In this document: positions 1-5,603 of the stretch, piece by piece
Position numbering within the stretch: the first letter of the stretch is position 1
Layout: each line of letters begins with the position of its first letter
From: Verrucomicrobiota bacterium
GTDB taxonomy: Bacteria > Verrucomicrobiota > Verrucomicrobiia > Methylacidiphilales > Verrucolacustridaceae
Length of the DNA: 10,349 nucleotides
Direction of reading: 5' to 3'
Assembly (NCBI GenBank): GCA_010028775.1
Contig: RHAF01000043.1
Location: 1-10,349, forward strand
Made by a program: the position numbers and the translations under genes
The notes under the pieces: model-generated
The model's database searches: none
What the model was told of the DNA's origin: nothing
Seen by the model: only the letters and a program-made list of their open reading frames with translations

Positions 1-19
1 CATTCGGTTTTCTAGCCAT
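1..19 (-). CDS. Start of an unidentified gene, truncated by the left window edge
   Basis: An ATG on the minus strand at 19-17 opens a frame reading MARKPN before the window ends. It is preceded by AAGGAG at 36-31, 11 bases upstream, which is an ideal Shine-Dalgarno and the main reason to believe the gene. It begins 46 bases downstream of the cofH stop on the same strand, so it is probably the third gene of the cofG-cofH transcript. Six residues are too few to name a product. Whether it is another F420/FO-related gene or something unrelated cannot be told from this window. Confidence 0.55.
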
Positions 20-30
20 GTTGTCTGTAT

Positions 31-36
31 CTCCTT
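31..36 (-). promoter_or_regulatory. Shine-Dalgarno for the truncated gene at the left edge
   Basis: The minus strand reads AAGGAG here, followed by 11 bases (ATACAGACAAC, slightly AT-rich) and then ATG at 19. This is the cleanest canonical ribosome binding site in the window. Confidence 0.6.
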
Positions 37-53
37 GGTTTTTGGTTTTGGGT

Positions 54-65
54 TTCGTTAACGAA
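54..65. repeat. 12-bp perfect palindrome just after cofH
   Basis: TTCGTTAACGAA equals its own reverse complement. It sits directly after the cofH stop codon (68-66) and before the next gene on the minus strand. It has no G+C-rich stem, no loop and no T-run in the direction of transcription, so it is a poor intrinsic terminator. It could be a binding site for a dimeric protein or chance. Confidence 0.4.
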
Positions 66-1160
66 TCAGAGGCGAAGATGCCCTTCCGCGGACGCCTGAC
101 AACTCTTTTTTCCGAGGGAAAACGGGTTTTTCACAAGTCCATAAAGCGTGTTCCGGACCCTCGGCTCCCGCCCGGCTCCCCGGATGACCCTCTCGATTTC
201 CTCCGGCTCCATTCTTTCGCCATGCCTCCCCCCGCTGGAACGGGTGATTGATTCCTCATAAAGGGTTCCTCCAAAATCGTTGCATCCCCAGGAGAGGGAA
301 ACCCCAGCCTGCTCCCCACCCAGTTTGACCCAGCTGGTCTGCAGGTTGGGAATCGAGTCACCCAGGACTAATCGGGCCAAGGGATATAGACGTCTCGCCC
401 GCCTCCGGATTCTCGCTTCCAGACGTTCCATGCCCCCGTGCTGACGGGCAAGCAACGGCCCCAGCCGGTTTTGGTACGGAATAAAAGCCAGCGGAACCAG
501 CTCGGTGAATCCGCCCGTGCTATCCTGAATTTCCCGCAGGACGTCGAAATGCGCCCGGATGTCGGACCAGCTCTCCACATGCCCGAACATCAGGGTGGCG
601 CTTGAGGGCAAGCCGGCGCGGTGGGCCGCCAGGACAATCCTCACCCAACGAGCCACCGGGAGTTTGTTGCGTGAAATTTTTCGGCGCACCTCATCCACCA
701 GGATTTCCGCCGCCGTTCCGGGAATCGACGCCACCCCTGCGGCCCGCAACCTGGCCACCATCTCCTCCGGGTTACAACCGGACTTCTCGCAAAGGGAGTC
801 GATTTCCATCGGTGAAAAGGCGTGAAGATGCATCCGGGGAAAGGCTTCGCGCAGCGCCCGGACAAGATCCAGATAGTAGTCCGGCTTGAGATCTGGATCG
901 ATGCCTCCCTGCAGACAAACTTCAGTCACCCAAGGGGTTCTCCCCACCCGGGCCACCACCTCGTCGATCCGATCCGAAGTGGCCCCCACCGTTCCCGGTC
1001 TTCGCCCAAACCCACAAAACGAACATCCAACATTGCACACTCGCGTGAAGTTGGCGTTTCGGTTCACCACGTAGGTCACCACGCTTCCGTTTTGCCGCCG
1101 GTTTTTTGCCTCTGCTTCCGCCGTCAGCTCGGCCAATTCCATCTTCCAGGGACTCTTCAT
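66..1160 (-). CDS. cofH: FO synthase subunit 2, radical SAM enzyme CofH
   Basis: In the CofH family this radical-SAM enzyme joins 5-amino-6-(D-ribitylamino)uracil to a 4-hydroxybenzyl group from tyrosine, the first step of FO (deazaflavin) synthesis; it acts in the cytoplasm. The 364-residue product shows TYVVNRNANFT (29-39), then the Fe-S motif CNVGCSFC (Cys42, Cys46, Cys49, spacing CX3CX2C), LQGGIDPDL (83-91), HAFSPMEI (113-120), PGTAAEIL (147-154), SATLMFGHVE (187-196), FTELVPLAF (218-226) and NDFGGTLYEE (294-303). PGTAAEIL separates it from the menaquinone enzymes MqnC and MqnE, which carry PGGGAEI there. The start at 1160 is chosen because its ATG overlaps the cofG stop as ATGA and follows AGGGAGGGAG; an upstream in-frame start at 1217 would overlap cofG by 61 bases. 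The frame is complete. Confidence 0.93.
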   Translation of the reverse strand: MKSPWKMELAELTAEAEAKNRRQNGSVVTYVVNRNANFTRVCNVGCSFCGFGRRPGTVGATSDRIDEVVARVGRTPWVTEVCLQGGIDPDLKPDYYLDLVRALREAFPRMHLHAFSPMEIDSLCEKSGCNPEEMVARLRAAGVASIPGTAAEILVDEVRRKISRNKLPVARWVRIVLAAHRAGLPSSATLMFGHVESWSDIRAHFDVLREIQDSTGGFTELVPLAFIPYQNRLGPLLARQHGGMERLEARIRRRARRLYPLARLVLGDSIPNLQTSWVKLGGEQAGVSLSWGCNDFGGTLYEESITRSSGGRHGERMEPEEIERVIRGAGREPRVRNTLYGLVKNPFSLGKKSCQASAEGHLRL

Positions 1161-2164
1161 GCGCTCCCTCCCTGGTAAAAATCCCGCACCGCCCTTTCCC
1201 ATCGGGAATCCATCCACTCCGCGGACTGGTGACTGGGATAGACCGGCAAGCGCTCAACCAACTCCCTTCCCTCCTGCATACAAGCCTCCCCGTAGAACTT
1301 CAGTTCCGCCCAAGGCCGGGTCGGATTCACCTCGTCCCGGGCCCATGAGATTCCACCGAGATCGTCCAACCATGGAAGCAACGCTTTCCAACCGGGCTCG
1401 AGGTTGGGGGGAATCTGCACCGGGACTCCGGGCGCCCAATCCCTCCATGCCTCAAACATTTCCCGGTACTCCTCATGCGAAGGACTCCTCCCCGCCGGCC
1501 AACCGGATCCCGCATTCGGCACGTAGCGTTGGATCAGAATCTCCTGCAGGTGCCCGAAAGCCGCGTGCAGTTCCGCCAACTGCCCCAACGAACGGAGTCG
1601 CGAATCCTGGCTCTCTCCCCACCCGACCAAAATCCCGCTGGTGAAGGGAACCTTGGCTCTTCCTGCCGCCTCAATGCCCGCGATTCGTCCCTGGGCCCTT
1701 TTTTCCGGGGCCATCGCCGGTTCGTCGACCACGCTCTCCAACATCATGCCCATCGAGACGTAAAACGGTCGCAACCGTCTCAACTCCCCCTCGGTCATCC
1801 GGCCGAAATTTCCGTGGGGAAACAACCCCTTTTCCCGGCACCTTTCGGCCACTTGGCCAGCCATGTCCCAAAAATCCCGATACCCCCGCCGGGCCAATTC
1901 CTGGGCGATGTGCGGCATCCCTCCAGGACGTTCACCGGAAAGGACCAACACCTCACGGGCTCCGCCTTCCACCGCCCCGGCCAACACCCGGTCGATCTCC
2001 TCTTCCGCGATCAGGCCCTCCCGTTCCGAGCGAAATCCGCAGTAGCCGCAATGCCACGGGCAGTCGTGGGTCAGCACCAGCGTGATCGACCGGGAATAGG
2101 TCACCGGGGAGGAGGATCGTGGCTCCACCGCACACCCGACTGGCTCTTCGCAAACGTCTTTCAA
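1157..2164 (-). CDS. cofG: FO synthase subunit 1, radical SAM enzyme CofG
   Basis: CofG closes the ring of the CofH product, giving 7,8-didemethyl-8-hydroxy-5-deazariboflavin (FO), the chromophore of F420 and of some photolyases. With the TTG start at 2164 the protein is 335 residues: VTYSRSITLVLT (21-32), Fe-S motif CPWHCGYC (Cys35, Cys39, Cys42), LVLSGERPG (73-81), SMGMMLE (137-143), KVPFTSGILVGWGE (171-184), a GHLQEILIQ stretch (204-212), VPVQIPPNL (247-255) and DDLGGIS (267-273), all in CofG order. The TTG at 2164 is preceded by AGGGGGAAAG 9-12 bases upstream and leaves 29 bases to the divergent psd. An alternative TTG at 2212 would add 16 residues and overlap psd; internal GTG codons are also possible, so the start is uncertain. 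The stop overlaps the cofH start (ATGA), which suggests translational coupling and matched amounts of both subunits. Confidence 0.92.
   Translation of the reverse strand: MKDVCEEPVGCAVEPRSSSPVTYSRSITLVLTHDCPWHCGYCGFRSEREGLIAEEEIDRVLAGAVEGGAREVLVLSGERPGGMPHIAQELARRGYRDFWDMAGQVAERCREKGLFPHGNFGRMTEGELRRLRPFYVSMGMMLESVVDEPAMAPEKRAQGRIAGIEAAGRAKVPFTSGILVGWGESQDSRLRSLGQLAELHAAFGHLQEILIQRYVPNAGSGWPAGRSPSHEEYREMFEAWRDWAPGVPVQIPPNLEPGWKALLPWLDDLGGISWARDEVNPTRPWAELKFYGEACMQEGRELVERLPVYPSHQSAEWMDSRWERAVRDFYQGGSA
1161..1173 (-). promoter_or_regulatory. Shine-Dalgarno and ATGA overlap that set the cofH start
   Basis: The last codons of cofG read AGGGAGGGAG (1173-1164) on the minus strand, 3 to 6 bases before the cofH ATG at 1160-1158. 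That ATG overlaps the cofG TGA (1159-1157) by two bases. A terminating ribosome could restart here. Confidence 0.75.
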
Positions 2165-2193
2165 GAGGGCTACTTTCCCCCTAAAAATCGACG

Positions 2194-2820
2194 ATGGCTC
2201 TGCGTGAAGCAAGACCCTTCCTGATCATGGCCGCCACCCTCCTGGGGGCCTGCCTTTGGCTGGCTTGGTGGATTCCGGCCACCCTTTCTTTCCTCCTGCT
2301 GGTCGGGCTGTTGGCCTTTTTCCGGGATCCCGATCGCACCCCGCCCTCCGATCCCCTCGCCCTCGTCAGTCCGGCCGACGGCAAGGTGATCTGCGTCGAT
2401 GAGGCGGAGGATCCCTGCTTTGGCCGGGGAAAATTCCGCCGCGTGGGCATTTTTCTTTCCGTCCTCGATGTCCACGTCAACCGCAGCCCCTGCGCAGGCC
2501 TTTTCGAGAAAACCCATTACTCCGCCGGTGAATTTCTTGATGCCCGCCACCTGGAGGTCGACCTCCGGAACGAGAACCAAACCTGGCTGCTCCAGACCTC
2601 CCGCGGCACCGTCCTCATCCGCCAGATTGCCGGCCTGATCGCCCGCCGCATCGTTGGTTGGAAAAAACCCGGCGACTCCGTCCAAATGGGGGAACGTTTT
2701 GGGATGATCCGCTTCGGTTCACGCACCGATCTGTACTTTCCCATCGCCTGTACCCCCAAGGTTCAACCCGGCCAAAGGGTGGTGGGGGGAGAAACGGTGA
2801 TCGCCACATGGCCCGCCTGA
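2194..2820 (+). CDS. psd: Phosphatidylserine decarboxylase proenzyme, short (type II-like) form
   Basis: Psd decarboxylates phosphatidylserine to phosphatidylethanolamine at the inner membrane, using a pyruvoyl group made by self-cleavage. The 208-residue product has a hydrophobic N-terminal hairpin (about 9-43), FFRDPDR (42-48), VSPADGKV (58-65), FLSVLDVHVNR (87-97), the strand IRQIAGLIARRI (142-153), MGERFGMIRFGSR (165-177) and a C-terminal beta domain. Cleavage is expected between Gly175 and Ser176, with Ser176 becoming the pyruvoyl group. The length and FGSR, in place of the LGST of the long E. coli-type enzyme, match the short family found in archaea and many bacteria. The ATG at 2194 is the most upstream possible (in-frame stop at 2182) but has no clear Shine-Dalgarno; an ATG at 2227 is an alternative. 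The gene overlaps pssA by 13 bases. Confidence 0.95.
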   Translation: MALREARPFLIMAATLLGACLWLAWWIPATLSFLLLVGLLAFFRDPDRTPPSDPLALVSPADGKVICVDEAEDPCFGRGKFRRVGIFLSVLDVHVNRSPCAGLFEKTHYSAGEFLDARHLEVDLRNENQTWLLQTSRGTVLIRQIAGLIARRIVGWKKPGDSVQMGERFGMIRFGSRTDLYFPIACTPKVQPGQRVVGGETVIATWPA

Positions 2821-3641
2821 AAAACCGCCCCCTCCTCCGCGCTTCCAAGGGGGCAGCCTACCTGCTGCCCAGCCTGATGACCGCTGGAAACCTTTTCTGC
2901 GGCTTCATGGCGGTGCTCCAGATCATCCAGGGAAGCCTGCTTCAGGCCTCGGATGACTCCGCTTGGATCCAACACTATGAAACCAGCCTCCTCTGGATCC
3001 TCGGTGCCTTCATCTTTGACATTCTTGACGGACGTGTCGCCCGCTTGGGTGGACATGAGAGCGCCTTCGGTCGCGAATTCGACTCCCTCGCCGATGTCAT
3101 CTCCTTTGGAATCGCCCCCGCCCTGCTCGTTTTCAAAATCGTTCTCGCCGAACTTCCCGCCCGCCTGGGATGGATGATCGCCTTCATCTATCTGGTTTGC
3201 GGAGCCATGCGTTTGGCCCGCTTTAACGCCCTCGCCCTCCAGCCCGCTCCGGCCAACCGCTCCAAGGACTTTACGGGTTTCCCCATCCCTGCCGCCGCCG
3301 GTTTGGTGGCCTCCGTCACCCTGCTCCTTCTCCAGTACTATGAATCGGACCGCGTGATCGGTGACTGGAAATACCTTCTGGCCGGGCTCCTCCTCTTCCT
3401 CAGCTTCATGATGTTCAGCAAGGTCAGCTACCCCAGCTTCAAGACCATCGACTGGCGGACGCAGAAACCCGTACCCCGCATGCTGCTGATTGTCGCCGTT
3501 CTCGGGGTCGTCGGCATGACCTACCGTTACTCCCTCGCCTTTCTTTTCACCGCCTATCTGCTCTACGGCTTCGTACGGCCAAGGTTAAGCCAGAGGCTTC
3601 GGCAGGAACTGGAGGAGGAAAACCGGCGTCCGACCGGATGA
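2808..3641 (+). CDS. pssA: CDP-diacylglycerol--serine O-phosphatidyltransferase
   Basis: PssA condenses CDP-diacylglycerol with L-serine, giving phosphatidylserine and CMP; Psd then makes phosphatidylethanolamine. The 277-residue integral membrane protein carries the full CDP-alcohol phosphotransferase signature: Asp71-x2-Asp74-Gly75-x2-Ala78-Arg79-x8-Gly88-x3-Asp92-x3-Asp96, where the aspartates bind the metal and the CDP. LLPSLMTAGNLFCGF (19-33) is typical of the bacterial PssA type. Further hydrophobic helices lie near 60-72, 97-113, 120-135, 160-176, 187-203, 223-236 and 241-256, followed by a charged C-terminal tail (258-277). The start at 2808 (MARLKN) lies inside the end of psd; in-frame codons upstream to 2658 would encode a non-family extension and lie wholly within psd. 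A G-run at 2784-2791 is 16 bases upstream, so coupling with psd translation is likely. Confidence 0.95.
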   Translation: MARLKNRPLLRASKGAAYLLPSLMTAGNLFCGFMAVLQIIQGSLLQASDDSAWIQHYETSLLWILGAFIFDILDGRVARLGGHESAFGREFDSLADVISFGIAPALLVFKIVLAELPARLGWMIAFIYLVCGAMRLARFNALALQPAPANRSKDFTGFPIPAAAGLVASVTLLLLQYYESDRVIGDWKYLLAGLLLFLSFMMFSKVSYPSFKTIDWRTQKPVPRMLLIVAVLGVVGMTYRYSLAFLFTAYLLYGFVRPRLSQRLRQELEEENRRPTG

Positions 3642-3824
3642 TCAGTGGAGGCCGAGGCGGATCAGAAGATTCGTGAAAACCGGAAGCTCCAGCAGGATGC
3701 AATAGGTGAAAACCGCGCCGGCCACACCCAAAAGCCCGGCAATCGCACCGATGCAACGGATGATGTAGGAGATCTCTTCGGTTTCCACGACGGCATGGTA
3801 ATCGGAACGCCGTTCGTTTGGCAA
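3642..3824 (-). CDS. Small single-helix membrane protein of unknown function
   Basis: A 60-residue frame with a TTG start begins 23 bases after the stop of the S8 protease gene on the same strand, so it is probably its operon partner. Residues 1-18 are polar (MPNERRSDYH...). Residues 19-45 are strongly hydrophobic (ISYIIRCIGAIAGLL, then GVAGAVFTYCILL), consistent with one membrane helix, with a short amphipathic tail ending LIRLGLH. GGAG lies only two bases before the TTG, closer than usual; a GTG at residue 13 is another possible start. Its TGA abuts the pssA TGA so that the two stops form TGATCA at 3639-3644. I recognise no family. The membrane-protein composition and tight fit between two genes support it; the weak start argues against. 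Confidence 0.5.
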   Translation of the reverse strand: MPNERRSDYHAVVETEEISYIIRCIGAIAGLLGVAGAVFTYCILLELPVFTNLLIRLGLH

Positions 3825-3847
3825 TGCTCCGGATTCCGGCCCGGTCT

Positions 3848-5401
3848 TTATTTGGGGATTTTAAATTCACCCCTTGCGTTGTCGTTGTCAGTTCTCAGGT
3901 CCTTGCCCCGGGGGAGGCGGATGGCCGTTGACCACGCTATTTTTCCGTCCTGCTTGGCCCGCACCCCGTCGAATCGCACCGCCTCGCCCACCGACTGTCC
4001 TGGGGCGATTGACCCCAGGTAAAATCTCCGGGTATCCCCCCTCACCTCGATCTCCAGCACGGGCGAATTCACTGTCTCCGTGCCCCGATTCTGCACCACG
4101 ACCGTCAGTTTTCCCGCTGGGTCAAACTGAACCCCGGCCACGGCCAGATCGACGATCCCCCTTTGGTTTCTCTCAAGAATCCGCTGCAAATTCACCACTC
4201 CATAACCCGTCTCGTCGTCTTTTCCCGCCACCCCGGTATCGTCAGCATATTGTCGCAGGAGTTCGGCCACTTTTGGTCCACTCAGGTTGGGCTCCTTGGC
4301 GAGGAGGGCTGCCACCACCCCGCTGACCAGCGCCGTTGAAGCCGAGGTGCCGCTTACTTTGACCATTCCCCCCGGGGGACCATCGGCTTCCACCCCGTAC
4401 CCGGGAGCCACCACGCTCACGCTGGGCCCCCGGTTGGAGAAATAAAGGTGTTGCCGCTCCGCATCCACCGATCCAACCGAAACCACCCCGTCATAGGCCG
4501 CCGGATAACTGACGCGGTTGACCGCTTCGTTGCCCGCCGCCGCCACCAGCACCACGTTTTTGGAAATGGCATAGGCCACCGCATGGCGCACCACCGAACT
4601 GTCCCCATCCGAACCCAAGCTCATGTTGATCACCTTTGCCCCCCGGTCCGTCGCCTTGAGGATCGCCTCCGCCAGGGAAAAACTGTTCCCGACCCCGTCG
4701 CCACTCAGGACCGCAAACCCAAGAATCGTCGCCCCGGGCGACGCCCCCTGCACGGATCCCGGAGAACCGGTGATCAAAGAAAGCATTGCCGTGCCGTGCC
4801 CTGCCTCGGCTCCCTTCAGGTTTTCGGTGTTTTCAATCGAGGTGTCCAGCAAGGCCACTTTCACCCCTTGACCCCAGCTTGATGTCACCGCCTCCGCACC
4901 CATCATCTCCATCGAGCGTTTCCCCACTTCCCGATAATAGTTGCCCCCGGCAGTCAGAACCTCCAGCGGCACTTTGGGAACCGCCACATAATAATTACTC
5001 CCCATGGATGCAACCTCCGAGGATGAAACCGCCTTGAGCCACGAACCATCCTGGACCCGCAGGGCCAACAGGCCGTCGATCCTTCCCAACAGGGATTCCG
5101 CAGGCATCGAGGTGATGAACTTTTCATAAGCCGCCCGATCCTTAAACTGCAGAATCTTCTCCCCTGGGATCGCCCGTCCGGCCCCGGTTTCCAAATCCCC
5201 GACCTCCTGGCCCGCTATTCCGTTTGTTTTCGGGTTGGTTGCCTGGGGCCCTCCTTTCATTGCATCCAACTGCCTTGTCTCGCCCCCCAAGTTGGAGACC
5301 CCCGTGGATTGCGGACTGCCGGGGAACCAGTCCGGTTGGATCACCCACCCAAGCAGGATCAACAACCCAAGCACCGCCGCCCAGATTCCCCCACGTTTCA
5401 C
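3848..5401 (-). CDS. Membrane-anchored subtilisin-like serine protease (S8) with C-terminal CARDB-like domain
   Basis: This 517-residue protein should be exported. A positively charged start (MKRGG) is followed by a hydrophobic segment (6-21) that would act as signal peptide or anchor. About 85-170 resembles an S8 propeptide (ILQFKDRAAYEKFI at 83-96). The peptidase domain spans about 175-410 with an intact triad: Asp186 in VALLDTS, His202 in GHGTAM, Ser353 in SGTSAS; the oxyanion Asn291 lies in AAAGNEA. Residues about 415-500 form a predicted beta domain with VQNRGTE and LGSIAPGQS, resembling a CARDB or other adhesive Ig-like fold. The GTG start at 5401 is the first usable codon after an in-frame stop and directly precedes the hydrophobic segment, although no good Shine-Dalgarno is seen. 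The substrate is unknown; the CARDB call is less certain than the protease call. Confidence 0.9.
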   Translation of the reverse strand: MKRGGIWAAVLGLLILLGWVIQPDWFPGSPQSTGVSNLGGETRQLDAMKGGPQATNPKTNGIAGQEVGDLETGAGRAIPGEKILQFKDRAAYEKFITSMPAESLLGRIDGLLALRVQDGSWLKAVSSSEVASMGSNYYVAVPKVPLEVLTAGGNYYREVGKRSMEMMGAEAVTSSWGQGVKVALLDTSIENTENLKGAEAGHGTAMLSLITGSPGSVQGASPGATILGFAVLSGDGVGNSFSLAEAILKATDRGAKVINMSLGSDGDSSVVRHAVAYAISKNVVLVAAAGNEAVNRVSYPAAYDGVVSVGSVDAERQHLYFSNRGPSVSVVAPGYGVEADGPPGGMVKVSGTSASTALVSGVVAALLAKEPNLSGPKVAELLRQYADDTGVAGKDDETGYGVVNLQRILERNQRGIVDLAVAGVQFDPAGKLTVVVQNRGTETVNSPVLEIEVRGDTRRFYLGSIAPGQSVGEAVRFDGVRAKQDGKIAWSTAIRLPRGKDLRTDNDNARGEFKIPK

Positions 5402-5439
5402 CCCGCTAAACTACCCATTTGCCAGCGCAGGAAAACCCC

Positions 5440-5469
5440 TTGTCACACCCCATGCCGTTGGACGATGAT
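5440..5469 (+). promoter_or_regulatory. Possible sigma-70-type promoter of the tRNA-Leu gene
   Basis: TTGTCA (5440-5445, five of six bases of TTGACA) and GATGAT (5464-5469, four of six of TATAAT) are separated by 18 bases. The tRNA begins 11 bases after the -10-like box, leaving a leader of only a few bases. The position fits, but the -10 is weak. Confidence 0.35.
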
Positions 5470-5479
5470 TTTCTTTCAG

Positions 5480-5563
5480 GCCGGTGTGGCGGAACTGGCA
5501 GACGCGACGGACTCAAAATCCGTTGCCCGCAAGGGCGTGTGGGTTCGACCCCCTCCACCGGTA
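5480..5563 (+). tRNA. tRNA-Leu(CAA)
   Basis: This is an 84-base class II tRNA. The acceptor stem GCCGGTG (5480-5486) pairs with CACCGGT (5556-5562), with a G-U pair at 1:72. The D arm is the leucine-type GCGGAACTGGCAGACGC (5489-5505). The anticodon stem ACGGA/TCCGT (5507-5511, 5519-5523) encloses the loop CTCAAAA with anticodon CAA (5514-5516), reading the codon UUG. The long variable arm forms GCCC-GCAA-GGGC (5525-5536), as expected for leucine. The T loop is TTCGACC (5544-5550); its stem GTGGG/CCCTC has one U-U mismatch. The discriminator base is A73, a leucine identity element. CCA is not encoded (CCG follows), so the CCA tail must be added after transcription. Confidence 0.95.
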
Positions 5564-5603
5564 CCGTTTTGGAAATTGTTTCAAGACCGGTATTGGGATC
5601 GAT

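Noticed and set aside
66..1160. Reading this gene as the menaquinone (futalosine pathway) enzyme MqnC or MqnE
   Set aside because: The motif PGTAAEIL at 147-154 and the C-terminal NDFGGTLYEE fit CofH, and the upstream partner is clearly CofG.
1475..2224. 249-residue open frame antisense to cofG
   Set aside because: The product is rich in Pro, Arg, His and Gln with no recognisable motif, and lies wholly opposite a confidently identified gene. Long antisense frames are expected in G+C-rich coding DNA.
2170..2685. 171-residue open frame antisense to psd
   Set aside because: It lies opposite conserved Psd motifs, has no Shine-Dalgarno and resembles no family.
2658..2807. 50-residue N-terminal extension of pssA
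   Set aside because: It lies inside the conserved C-terminal part of psd, does not look like the PssA family, and a good internal start exists at 2808.
3547..3870. 107-residue minus-strand frame across the pssA end and the small gene
   Set aside because: The composition is Arg, Pro, Ser and His-rich without hydrophobic pattern; the alternative 60-residue frame has a coherent membrane helix and fits the gene boundaries.
5559..5570. CGGTACCG followed by TTTT as a tRNA terminator
   Set aside because: The short palindrome overlaps the tRNA acceptor end, has no loop and only four T residues, so it is not a credible intrinsic terminator.
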